The notes under the pieces: model-generated
The model's database searches: none
The model's input: only the letters and a program-made list of their open reading frames with translations
What the model was told of the DNA's origin: nothing
Program-made: the position numbers and the translations under genes
Source: Acidimicrobiia bacterium
GTDB taxonomy: Bacteria > Actinomycetota > Acidimicrobiia > Acidimicrobiales > CAIXPF01
DNA length: 62,300 nt
NCBI GenBank assembly: GCA_947476745.1
Contig: CANJRG010000021.1
Coordinates: 1 to 62,300, forward strand
Direction: 5' to 3'
In this document: piece by piece, positions 1-8,060 of the stretch
Position numbering within the stretch: position 1 is the stretch's first letter
How the letters are laid out: each line of letters starts with the position of its first letter

Positions 1-138
1 ACCGAACGAACTGCGCACGCTTTTCCGTCATCGGCTGCCGACCCGGGCGCCCGCTCGAAGCTGATCTCATGCCACCTGCTTACCTCAGGCGTAGCGACGA
101 TCCCTGGAACCCGCCGAGCACCCCTGGGGACATTCACT

Positions 139-837
139 GAGCGCCGTCACACCTATGGTGCGCCGCGGGTGTGTGGCCAGTTGCGCCGACAGGGCGACCG
201 GGTCCGCCGGCATCGTGTCGCCCGACTCATGCGTGACGATGGCCTTGTGGGCGCTCATGGACGGCGGAAGTGGCGGCGCGGGAACGACAAGATGGTCCCG
301 GCGCCGGATCTGTTGCAACGTGACTTCACCGCCGCCAAATCCGATCTGCGTTGGGTCGCGGACATCAGCGAGTTCCGCTGCACCGACGGCAAGCTGTTTC
401 TGGCCGGGATCCGTGACCTCCACGATCACACCTTTGTTGGCTGGTCGATGGGCGAGCGTTAGACCACCGATCTGGTTGTCGCCGCCCTGGTGATGGCGCT
501 CGGGAGGCGTGAGCCGAGCGATCAGCTGCTGCACCACGCGGACCACGGGTGCCAATACACATCCATCGAGTTCACCAACCGGCTCGCCGATTGGGGGGGT
601 GACCAGCAGCTACGGCAGCGTCGGCGATTGCTTCGACAATGCTGCCATGGAGGCGTTCTGGGCGACGCTCAAGAAGGAGCTCCGTCACATCCACGGCCCC
701 TCGAGCAGTTCACCCGCAGCGAGCTCCGCACGATCCTGTTCGACTACATTGAAGTGATCTACAACCGCTCACGCCACCAGCAAGGACTCGACGACAGAAC
801 CCCCGCCGAGACCTACGCTGCCAGCCGAGCAGCCTGA
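139..837 (+). pseudogene. IS3-family transposase (OrfB, rve/DDE) remnant
   Basis: This is the catalytic half of an IS3-family transposase, which cuts and joins insertion-sequence ends. Readable pieces in order are HTYGAPRVCGQLRR (helper domain), WVADISEF (first catalytic Asp), HHADHGCQYTS (second Asp), ATLKKEL (catalytic Glu) and a typical C-terminus with YNRSRHQQGLDDRTPAE. The gene is broken. An in-frame TAG lies at 460-462. One extra G in the seven-G run at 593-599 shifts frame, and one missing C near 697-700 shifts it back. The sequence before about 139 does not read as transposase in any frame, so the 5' part is lost or scrambled. Two homopolymer indels could be sequencing error, but the nonsense codon and the damaged 5' end argue for real decay. 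Confidence 0.85.
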
Positions 838-852
838 TCCGTCACAACAGTG

Positions 853-877
853 TGTCCACGAACTCGTGGCAACTCCA
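853..877 (+). repeat. Putative right terminal inverted repeat of the IS3-family remnant
   Basis: Just after the transposase stop there is a 25-bp stretch reading TGTCCACGAACTCGTGGCAA then CTCCA. On the other strand it begins TGGAGTTGCCACG, a typical IS3-family terminus, and it contains the small hairpin CCACGA-AC-TCGTGG. It marks the right edge of the element. The matching left end is not visible; it lies outside the window or is lost. From here to 1046 I see nothing gene-like. Confidence 0.6.
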
Positions 878-1046
878 CTGCGACGATGCCAGCGACGAGG
901 TGTCTCCACATCCTTCCGCTGCCCGCTATGCCGAAAGCACTACCACGGCCTTCGCGCCCGATATCCCGTCTTTGCGCAGGATGCATCCCGATCCTTCTCA
1001 CCTTGGCCCACGTTCACCGGGCCGACACGGCAGTTTGTTGGATGGT

Positions 1047-1796
1047 CTAGGCAGGGTAGGCCGTGACCACTGGTTGGAGGTCGGTCGAGCGAGGCTGAAG
1101 CAGCGCGCATTGCGTCTTGAGCTGGTTATCGCTCAGGTGTCGCCACGGCGTGCCCGCCGGCTGGAGCGCGGCGAGGACCATGCCAACGGATGTGTCACGG
1201 CTGTACCTGGCCCACGCTGCCGCCAGTGCCGGAGCAACATCGTCGCTTGGCCGGATGGACGACGTGCGGTCATGGTTGCTGCACATGGTGTCGAGTAGGT
1301 CGAGGCATCGGTCGTTGCGAAGGTCGGCCATCGGGCCGTTCCCGGCGAGGCTCTCGATCACCTTGCCGTAGCTGCCAGCGTCTACGGCGGCGAGGCTGAG
1401 CATCGACACCAACACGCCGCGCCACTTGCCGAGGCCCTGCTTCACGCCCTTGTGGACGGGGCGGAAGGAGGGCTGCTCGGGCATGGGCACTGCCGCCACC
1501 TTGTTGCTGCACAACAGGGCGAGGACTTCTGCTTCGGTGCGGCCCCGTTCGGCGCACCACAGATGGGGGCTGCCGGCCCAGCCGGAGTCGCGTGTGATCT
1601 CGGCCGACATCGCACGTTCGAGGCCTGTGACCGCTGCATCGAGTTCGTGCCAGTTCCAGCACACGATCAACCCCGAGTCAGGGTCGATCGCGAGAACCTT
1701 TCGAATTCCCCTGTGGAGCGTCAGCCGGGGCGTGTCCGCGGCATCGATGGTGAAGTTGCCTTCGAGCTCGTCGGCGACTGCACGGGCAAAGCTCAT
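1047..1796 (-). CDS. Hypothetical protein, 249 aa
   Basis: I do not recognise this protein. The ATG at 1796 is preceded by GAAGGA six bases upstream, a good ribosome binding site, and the frame is open for 249 codons. The product looks soluble, with no signal peptide or membrane segment. It is moderately rich in Trp and Cys (for example VCWNWHELDAA near residue 45 and GWAGSPHLWCAERG near residue 72). The N-terminal part resembles a small alpha/beta domain and the rest is helical, but no catalytic motif stands out. It lies between an IS3 remnant and an exonuclease remnant, so it probably belongs to the same accessory segment. Function unknown. Confidence 0.6.
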   Translation of the reverse strand: MSFARAVADELEGNFTIDAADTPRLTLHRGIRKVLAIDPDSGLIVCWNWHELDAAVTGLERAMSAEITRDSGWAGSPHLWCAERGRTEAEVLALLCSNKVAAVPMPEQPSFRPVHKGVKQGLGKWRGVLVSMLSLAAVDAGSYGKVIESLAGNGPMADLRNDRCLDLLDTMCSNHDRTSSIRPSDDVAPALAAAWARYSRDTSVGMVLAALQPAGTPWRHLSDNQLKTQCALLQPRSTDLQPVVTAYPA

Positions 1797-2101
1797 GGCT
1801 GATCCTTCAAGCGTGAAGATCGTTGATCCACGCCAGCGTGGTGAGCCGAGGCTGAGCGGCGCAGTGCCCAGCCGGCTCTTGATCCCCGCCTCTCCTGTTC
1901 AATGCCCACGACATCGACGCCCATTCTCCCGGCGGCAGTTCCCGCATACGCCCGCTCGGACTCCAGCCTGCTGACAGCGGAACGTCAAGATAGCTCACAA
2001 TGGGAAGTCAAAGCCGCGCTGTCCGCGGTCCAGTTCGATAGGGTGCAGAGGCGCTGGCGTACCGCTCTGGCACGACGTCAAAAGCCACTGGTGGTCACCC
2101 G
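1797..2101. other. Intergenic stretch with no supported gene
   Basis: About 300 bases between the minus-strand hypothetical gene and the plus-strand exonuclease remnant. Short open frames exist here, including 63 codons on the minus strand at 1807-1998, but none shows a ribosome binding site with a recognisable product. It probably holds the divergent promoters of its two neighbours. Confidence 0.4.
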
Positions 2102-2506
2102 ATGTTGGACTTCACTGCGATCGATTTCGAAACGGCGAAGAGCTACCGCGGCTCGCCGTGCTCGGTGAACTGTGCACGCATCGGTGCCATCGCTGAACAG
2201 GACGTCAGGAGACGGACGAACGTCTTGATCGTCGGCGCCACGAACGCCTCGGTGCTGCGGCCTGGGACGACGGTCACAGGCAAGACGCAGAAGGCCTTCG
2301 ACCGGCAGGTCAAGAGCCAGGACTTCGAGGCCATGAGCGGGGATGACTTCGAGGCCTGGGTTGACCCTTTCGGTGGCGCAGCGAGCACGCCGGACCAGCT
2401 GCCGAGTCTGCGTTCGGTGGATGTTTTGCCCCCGGAACGGGTGTCGACGCCTATCCGGCGGGCGGGGTGCTGGGCAGCTTCTGGGAACCGATCAGGTCTT
2501 GTCTAA
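2102..2506 (+). pseudogene. DEDD exonuclease/BRCT gene remnant with internal deletion
   Basis: The frame opens with MLDFTAIDFETAKSYRGSP, the first exonuclease motif (D-x-E) of RNase T/DnaQ-like proteins that carry a BRCT domain. After about 22 residues it jumps straight to the end of a BRCT domain: TNVLIVGATNASVLRPGTT, then VTGKTQKAF and a final DDFEAWV. The rest of the nuclease (motifs II and III, normally about 150 residues) and the first half of the BRCT domain are missing. After about residue 95 the frame continues without recognisable sequence. This is best read as a deletion remnant of a larger gene. An intact homologous architecture follows directly downstream. Confidence 0.7.
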
Positions 2507-4107
2507 TGGGACTGTGGAGGCGCTCGGAGGCAGCGACACCGACGGTGAGCCCAGTACGGGCCGCGACTGGTCGCGTACCGCCTAGTCGTGGCGCGGGTGG
2601 CGGTGGACCGTTCGCGCATCTTGGTGCGGTCACCGACCGTGTGGTGGTGATCGATACTGAGACGACCGGTGTGTACAACGCTGACCGGGTGGTCGAGGTC
2701 GCGGTCGTGACCCTGAACCTCGACGGTGTGGTGATCGACGAATGGGATTCGTTGGTTCAACCTGGCCGTGATGTCGGACCGACGTGGATCCATGGCATCA
2801 CCCCTTCGATGCTGACGGGGGCCCCGTACTTCGATGAGGTGGCCGCGGAGATCGCCAAGCGACTGCATGGCGCCGTGCTGTGCGCGCACAACCTCCCGTT
2901 CGACACCCGCATGTTGCGCAACGAGTTCCTGAACCTCGGGGTCGAGCTCGATCCGGCGCAGGGCCTCGATACCTTCCGTGTAGAGCGCGCCGCGCTAGAA
3001 GTGGCGTGCGGCGTCCACGGGATCCGGCTCGAAGGTGCGCACCGGGCGATGGTGGACGCTCGGGCGACCGGGCAACTCGCCGTGCGCCTGGCCACCGACT
3101 TCAGCGAGGCCGCACCGGCCCGATTCCTGACGCCGGTGCCGGCTGCGGGTGATGCCAAACGTCTCTGCCGATCCGACGCAACGGACGGCGTCGTGGCGCC
3201 CCCGTCGTATCTCGCAAAGCTGGCTGCCGACGTCGTGCATTACCCCGACAGCTACGCGATAGCGCAGTACTTCGGGCTGCTCGACCGTGTGATGGTCGAT
3301 GTCAGCCTTACCGCTGCTGACTTTGCGGGACTGCCTTTGCTCGCCGCCGAGATGGGCCTCACCCGATTGGACTGTGAACTGGCCCATCTCCGGTGGGTCG
3401 ACGATCTCATTGCCGCAGCACGTGCCGACGGGGTGGCCGGCGGCGAGGAGTACGAAAGGTTGCTTCGCGCAGCTCATGTGCTTGGCGTGAAGGAGTCACG
3501 GGTTCGTGATCGCACATTGGTCGAACGCTCGACCATTGACGAGATTCTCCTTGAGCCCGGGCTCGGCGTGTGCTTCACCGGCGAGGCGGTCAACACCGAC
3601 GGGGAGATGATCAAACGCCGGGAGCTCAAGGCGCTCGCCGCCGAGATGGGCTTGCACGCCGCAGGCGAGGCCACGTGCGATGTACTAATCGCAGCGGACC
3701 CTATGACGGCGTCGAGCAAAGCGGTCAGGGCGCGGACCTGGGGGATCCCGATCGTGTCGGTGGCAGACTTCTTAGCGGCCTCCGAATGTCGGGAAAGAGG
3801 GCCGCAGCGAGTGCTTTGCACGTTCACCTCGGGTTCCGCCTCGACAGCGATGCGTTGTCCCCGGTGCGACATCGTCCATGTCGGGTCGATTACCGACGGC
3901 AGCAAGGAGGCCTTCTGCGAGGCCTGCCGGCCCATCGTCCCGATCGCCCCCAGTCCCCGCAACGCCGTTTCCGCGGGCGGGGCACATGCTCGCCAGACGA
4001 TCACTGAGACGGAGAACCTGGTGTGCCAGACGTGCGGTGACACCTTTACACGGGTCCGTAGAAGGGGGCGCAAGCCGAGCCGCTGCCCCCGCTGTTCTGC
4101 CGGCTGA
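2506..4107 (+). CDS. DnaQ-like 3'-5' exonuclease with BRCT and Cys-rich C-terminal modules
   Basis: A 533-aa DEDDh-type exonuclease. VVVIDTETTG is motif I, HNLPFDTRML is motif II and GAHRAMVDARATG is motif III with its His and Asp, so it should degrade single-stranded DNA or RNA ends. A central linker follows, then a BRCT domain near residues 355-430 (starts GVCFTGEAVNTDG, ends near IPIVSVADF). The tail carries two CxxC pairs that could form zinc ribbons (MRCPRCD with FCEAC, and VCQTCGD with SRCPRCS). The start is uncertain: ATG 2506 is used, ATG 2467 is upstream in frame, and the nuclease fold begins about 43 codons later at VTDRVVVID. The architecture resembles the exonuclease-BRCT proteins of actinobacteria (DNA repair). 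It sits beside a deleted paralogue and a HIRAN protein. Confidence 0.8.
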   Translation: MGLWRRSEAATPTVSPVRAATGRVPPSRGAGGGGPFAHLGAVTDRVVVIDTETTGVYNADRVVEVAVVTLNLDGVVIDEWDSLVQPGRDVGPTWIHGITPSMLTGAPYFDEVAAEIAKRLHGAVLCAHNLPFDTRMLRNEFLNLGVELDPAQGLDTFRVERAALEVACGVHGIRLEGAHRAMVDARATGQLAVRLATDFSEAAPARFLTPVPAAGDAKRLCRSDATDGVVAPPSYLAKLAADVVHYPDSYAIAQYFGLLDRVMVDVSLTAADFAGLPLLAAEMGLTRLDCELAHLRWVDDLIAAARADGVAGGEEYERLLRAAHVLGVKESRVRDRTLVERSTIDEILLEPGLGVCFTGEAVNTDGEMIKRRELKALAAEMGLHAAGEATCDVLIAADPMTASSKAVRARTWGIPIVSVADFLAASECRERGPQRVLCTFTSGSASTAMRCPRCDIVHVGSITDGSKEAFCEACRPIVPIAPSPRNAVSAGGAHARQTITETENLVCQTCGDTFTRVRRRGRKPSRCPRCSAG

Positions 4108-4423
4108 GCCTCCGGCTCGCCGTCGGCAGCGGTCGGGCAGTGTCCAGCGGGCAAGCCCGCTTCAGTACGAGGGCCAACCGTCCCACCAACGGAACTGATG
4201 GCGCCCGGCGGGGTCGGGGTTCCATCCGGCAGGGATCGCATTCATGTGCACTCCATCTCGACGTCGATCATGGGAAAGGAGCCACTGCGGGGCAACGGCC
4301 ACAGGCCCGGCCGGACGAACCACCCACCCCGATCCGGGGCGGCAGGCGACCGCTGGCGTGGCTTCGGCACGTGGGCGTCCGACCCTTCCGTCGCCACGAT
4401 AGGTCGCTACCCCACCCCGTGGA
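4108..4423. other. Intergenic stretch, nothing recognised
   Basis: About 320 bases between the exonuclease and HIRAN genes. Open frames on both strands here lack ribosome binding sites and recognisable protein sequence, and I see no strong hairpin. It may hold the promoter of the HIRAN gene. Confidence 0.35.
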
Positions 4424-5029
4424 GTGTTCGCGGGCGGCCGGCCCTGTAGCTTTCCGGGAGTGAGGCTGCTTGACTGGTTCCGCCGCGGGCCGCCGGTAAC
4501 GGCGGCTCACCCAACGAGAAGATCAGACTCGGTCCGGGTGGAGATCACCATCGTCGAGGAGAATCAGCGCCTCCCACAGGACGCCCCGACGATCACCGCC
4601 GAGGAGACTTTCCAGGTCGCCGGCGAGAGCCATTACCAGGCTGGTCTCGCCCGGCTCACCGGCGGACCCAGCGGTGACGGCTTCCGTGACGACTGCACCG
4701 CACGCCTGCTCCCCGAGCCGTCGAATCCGCACGACCCGAACGCGGTCGCGGTGTATATCGGAGCGGAGAAGGTCGGCCATCTCGGCCGCGACGACGCAAT
4801 CGAGCATCGCCCGGCGATCGATGCTGCGATCGCGGCGTACGGTGCAGCGACGGTCCGGGCGACAATCAAAGGAGGCTGGGACCGCGGTGGCGGCGACACC
4901 GGCTTCTTCGGTGTCGAATTGCAGCTCGGCGTCCGCCCGTCGGTCGCCGTGCCCGGCGACACCGCCAACCGGGGCGACGAGCCCGATGAGATGGGTGGAA
5001 ACCTCCCGGCCATCGACATCTGGGGCTGA
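4424..5029 (+). CDS. HIRAN-domain protein
   Basis: A soluble protein of about 190-201 aa whose core, from about residue 62 to 125, matches the HIRAN fold: FQVAGESHYQAGLARL, then LLPEPSNPHDPNAVAVYI, then KVGHLGRDDA. HIRAN domains bind 3' single-stranded DNA ends in HLTF/Rad5-type helicases and also occur alone in bacteria, often near mobile elements or repair genes. Here no helicase or nuclease is fused; the protein ends soon after the domain with an acidic tail. The start is unsure: ATG 4424, or GTG 4460, which begins VRLLDWFRRG. The gene stands alone on the plus strand after the exonuclease-BRCT gene, so a shared DNA-processing role is possible but unproven. Confidence 0.7.
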   Translation: MFAGGRPCSFPGVRLLDWFRRGPPVTAAHPTRRSDSVRVEITIVEENQRLPQDAPTITAEETFQVAGESHYQAGLARLTGGPSGDGFRDDCTARLLPEPSNPHDPNAVAVYIGAEKVGHLGRDDAIEHRPAIDAAIAAYGAATVRATIKGGWDRGGGDTGFFGVELQLGVRPSVAVPGDTANRGDEPDEMGGNLPAIDIWG

Positions 5030-5584
5030 CCCGCCCGCCAACTCCGGCTCTGAACCATCAAACGGGTCCCCCCAACCCGGCCCGTCGCTGCTGCGCTGCG
5101 GGCCAGGAGGAGGCCGTGCGGGTCCGTGCCGGCATGTGGATCGACCCACCGGTGGCCGACATCGCCGTGTCCTCGTACGTCATCGACTGGCCGGGCCCTC
5201 GCCGCAGGACCGGCCGGCTGGCAGCGTCACCGGGAGGTCACTAGTAGCTTTTGAACCGTTCGCTATCGGCTCGTCGGCTGGCCCGGTAGCGCTGCTGCGC
5301 TGCCAACCCGTTGGGGCGGTGGGGATGGTGGTGCCCTCGGTGCCGTGGCGGGTGGTCCGACGACGACGCCGAGCTTCCCGACGCCCGTCCGCCTCCGTGG
5401 CGACTGATCGACGGCCACGACCCGGGACCGTGGTCCGACCGGCGGGGGCGTAAACGCTCTCCGTGGCGGTGGCCCTAGGGGTCGCGTCCGCGGCCGCTCG
5501 ACGGTGGGCCGGGCTGTCGCGTCCCCGAGTCGCGGCCCTCCTCGGCCGCCCCTACGGGTCGGCGAGAGAGGTCCTGTCGGGTGG
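5030..5584. other. Non-coding stretch, no supported gene
   Basis: About 550 GC-rich bases between the HIRAN gene and the repeat cluster beside rnpB. The frames open here (4674-5453 plus, 5263-5799 minus) are Pro/Arg-rich shadows without start signals; one overlaps the HIRAN gene and the other runs into rnpB. I see no tRNA, integrase or hairpin. Confidence 0.4.
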
Positions 5585-5676
5585 CGCTCAGGACACAAAT
5601 AGGACACACCACTACCGCTCAGGACACAAATAGGACACAGAATTAGCGTCCCGAGGTGACAACAGGTGACAACAGG
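5585..5676. repeat. Direct-repeat cluster beside rnpB 3' end
   Basis: Two perfect 24-bp direct repeats occupy 5585-5608 and 5616-5639, 7 bp apart. Each holds two copies of AGGACACA separated by AAT, giving four AGGACACA boxes in 55 bp. A second family follows at 5654-5676: AGGTGACAAC twice in tandem, then AGGTGTC. The AT-richer spacers stand out from the GC-rich surroundings. Possible roles are operator boxes, iterons or the arm-type sites of an integration site next to rnpB. No gene in the window clearly uses them. Confidence 0.75.
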
Positions 5677-5685
5677 TGTCAGATG

Positions 5686-5707
5686 AATGTGCAGGTCAGA
5701 GCACATT
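5686..5707 (-). terminator. Possible hairpin downstream of rnpB
   Basis: Read on the minus strand, AATGTGC, an 8-base loop and GCACATT form a 7-bp stem about 20 bases past the 3' end of RNase P RNA. No run of U follows, so termination by this element is only a suggestion. Confidence 0.35.
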
Positions 5708-5728
5708 GCTGTCGTCAACCTGCTGGTC

Positions 5729-6097
<369 letters not shown>

Positions 6098-6285
6098 GTC
6101 TCTACGTTAGCCGCATGAACCGAACCCAACGGGACCTGCCGCTGCGGTAGCCCCGACCGGAGCGAGGGAGGACTCCGTCAACCGAGTTGCGGCCGAAACG
6201 TCACGCTCGACCACCTCGACGCCCCCGTTGGGGGCCGGGTCCGTCACGCCGGTCACGTGACGCATTCTCGAGCCAGGCCGACCGC

Positions 6286-6711
6286 CTAGCCGCTCGCTGG
6301 CGTCTTGCCGCCCTCGGGATCTCGTCCCGACACGCGGCGAATGGCGTCCGCCCCTGGGCTGCGCGTGGCCAGCAACCCGCCGAGGGCGCCGCACACTGCG
6401 GCAAACAGCACGTTGTAGACCAGCGCGACCAGCGAGATGTCCTGCCCGACGAACAGGCGGCGCAGCAGCGCCAGGCCCTGGAAGACCGCCACCGCCACGC
6501 CGGCGGCCGCCGCGCCGTGCCGCGCGGCAGAGCCGAAGTTGCCCCGGCCCGCCACGAAGCCGCCGAAGAAGAACCCGAACAACACCACCACGAACAGCCC
6601 GCCGCGCCACGCACCACCGGCGACATTGGCCTGGGCGATCCCCGCGACACCGCTGATGACGAGGGCGTACACGGCCCCGGCAAAGACAGAACGGGGCCGT
6701 AGTTGCCGCAT
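6286..6711 (-). CDS. Small integral membrane protein, 141 aa
   Basis: Starts at ATG 6711 (MRQLRPRS); the much longer frame reaching 7917 is only antisense to trpD. The protein has about four hydrophobic segments, near residues 9-29, 37-54, 64-85 and 93-116. Gly-rich helices (FVVVLFGFFFGGFVAGRG) resemble small TIGR04086-type membrane proteins of unknown role. The tail is short and polar. It is divergent from trpD, with about 170 bp between the two starts. Function unknown; the call rests on hydrophobicity and codon pattern. Confidence 0.6.
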   Translation of the reverse strand: MRQLRPRSVFAGAVYALVISGVAGIAQANVAGGAWRGGLFVVVLFGFFFGGFVAGRGNFGSAARHGAAAAGVAVAVFQGLALLRRLFVGQDISLVALVYNVLFAAVCGALGGLLATRSPGADAIRRVSGRDPEGGKTPASG

Positions 6712-6879
6712 CCGCCCACCGTATCGGCCGGCCCGTCGTTGTTCTGAGCCGGACCCGCCGACGAACCGGCACAGCAGACCGACCGACGGACGGGCCACCG
6801 GGGCGTCATGGTGGACAGCACCGGACCGGGGCGCAATACTCGCCGCTCGGCCCGCACCCGCGGCCCGGAGGAGACCACG

Positions 6880-7929
6880 ATGAGCACCGAACCCGAGTCC
6901 TTCGCCGGCTGGCCTGCGGTACTGCGGGCGCTCATGGGTCGCGACGACCTCGACCGCACCACCGCCCGCGACGCCATGCGTCAGGTGCTCGCCGGTTCCG
7001 CCACCCCGGCGCAGATCGCGGCGTTCGCCGTGGCCTTGCGGATGAAGGGTGAGTCGGTCGAGGAGCTCGTCGGCCTGCTCGAGGCCATGCAGGAGGCCTC
7101 CGCCGTCGTGCCGCTCGACCCCGCCATGACGGCGATCGACACCTGCGGCACCGGCGGCGACGGCAGCCACTCCATCAACGTGTCGACCCTGGCCGCCATC
7201 GTGGTCGCCGGGGCCGGAGGACGGGTGTGCAAGCACGGCAACCGTGCCGCCTCCTCGGCGTGCGGCTCGGCCGACGTGCTCGAGGCCCTCGGCGTGGCCA
7301 TCGAGATCGAACCCGAGGTCGTCGCCCGCTGCGTCGAGCAGGCCGGCATCGGGTTCTGCTTCGCCCCCCGCTTCCATGCCTCCATGCGACACGCCGGACC
7401 AACACGACGCGAGATCGGGGTGCCCACGGTGTTCAACTTCCTGGGTCCGATCGCCAACCCCGGCCGGGTACGCCGCCAGGTGGTAGGGGTGAGCGATCCA
7501 GCGATGGCCGAGCGCGTCATCGAGGTGCTCGGCCGCTCGGGCGCCGAACGGGCCATGGTCGTCTACGGCCACGACGGGCTCGACGAGCTGACCACCACGA
7601 CCACCTCCACCGTGTTCGAACGCCGCGACGGCATTGTTCGCCGCTACGACGTCGACCCGGCGGCCCTGGGCTTCGCACCGGCCACAGTGGCCGACCTCGC
7701 CGGCGGTGACGCCGCCACCAACGCCGGGTTGGCCCGAGCCGTGCTCGGCGGCGCCCGAGGCGCCCACCGCGACATCGTGCTGCTGAACGCCGCCGCCGGC
7801 CTGGTGGTCGCCGGCATCGCCGAGTCCATCGCCGAGGGCGTCGAACGGGCCGCAACGGCCATCGATTCCGCCGCAGCGGCCACCGCGCTCGAGCGGATGG
7901 TCGCCGTCTCCAACCAACGGACCGGCTGA
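6880..7929 (+). CDS. trpD: Anthranilate phosphoribosyltransferase
   Basis: Transfers phosphoribosyl from PRPP to anthranilate, the second step of tryptophan synthesis. The start is ATG 6880, six bases after GGAGGAG at 6867-6873; an upstream in-frame ATG at 6808 is less likely. The 349-aa length is standard. Visible signatures are the PRPP-binding DTCGTGGDG near residues 87-95, KHGNRAASS near 112-120, the anthranilate-site FAPRFHASMRHAG and FNFLGPIANP. It stands alone rather than in a trp operon, as is common in actinobacteria. The next gene starts 131 bp downstream on the same strand. Confidence 0.95.
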   Translation: MSTEPESFAGWPAVLRALMGRDDLDRTTARDAMRQVLAGSATPAQIAAFAVALRMKGESVEELVGLLEAMQEASAVVPLDPAMTAIDTCGTGGDGSHSINVSTLAAIVVAGAGGRVCKHGNRAASSACGSADVLEALGVAIEIEPEVVARCVEQAGIGFCFAPRFHASMRHAGPTRREIGVPTVFNFLGPIANPGRVRRQVVGVSDPAMAERVIEVLGRSGAERAMVVYGHDGLDELTTTTTSTVFERRDGIVRRYDVDPAALGFAPATVADLAGGDAATNAGLARAVLGGARGAHRDIVLLNAAAGLVVAGIAESIAEGVERAATAIDSAAAATALERMVAVSNQRTG

Positions 7930-8060
7930 GCCGAAGCGCCGGCGGCGCCATCAACCGGTCCGGCGGTCACCTGTTCGCCTGTTCACACCGCCGGCACCGC
8001 ACGAGCGCCGTCGAGCCGCCGCCGGGTTGTCGGCAGCGGCCTCCTACGATCGGCGTCGTC

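Noticed and set aside
1807-1998. 63-codon minus-strand ORF ahead of the hypothetical gene
   Set aside because: No ribosome binding site, no recognisable protein, and likely promoter region of the next gene.
5585-5639. Possible CRISPR remnant
   Set aside because: Only two units with a 7-bp gap, and each unit is itself an internal repeat.
6712-7917. N-terminal extension making a 543-aa protein with the small membrane gene
   Set aside because: Entirely antisense to trpD; only the part after ATG 6711 has the pattern of a real protein.
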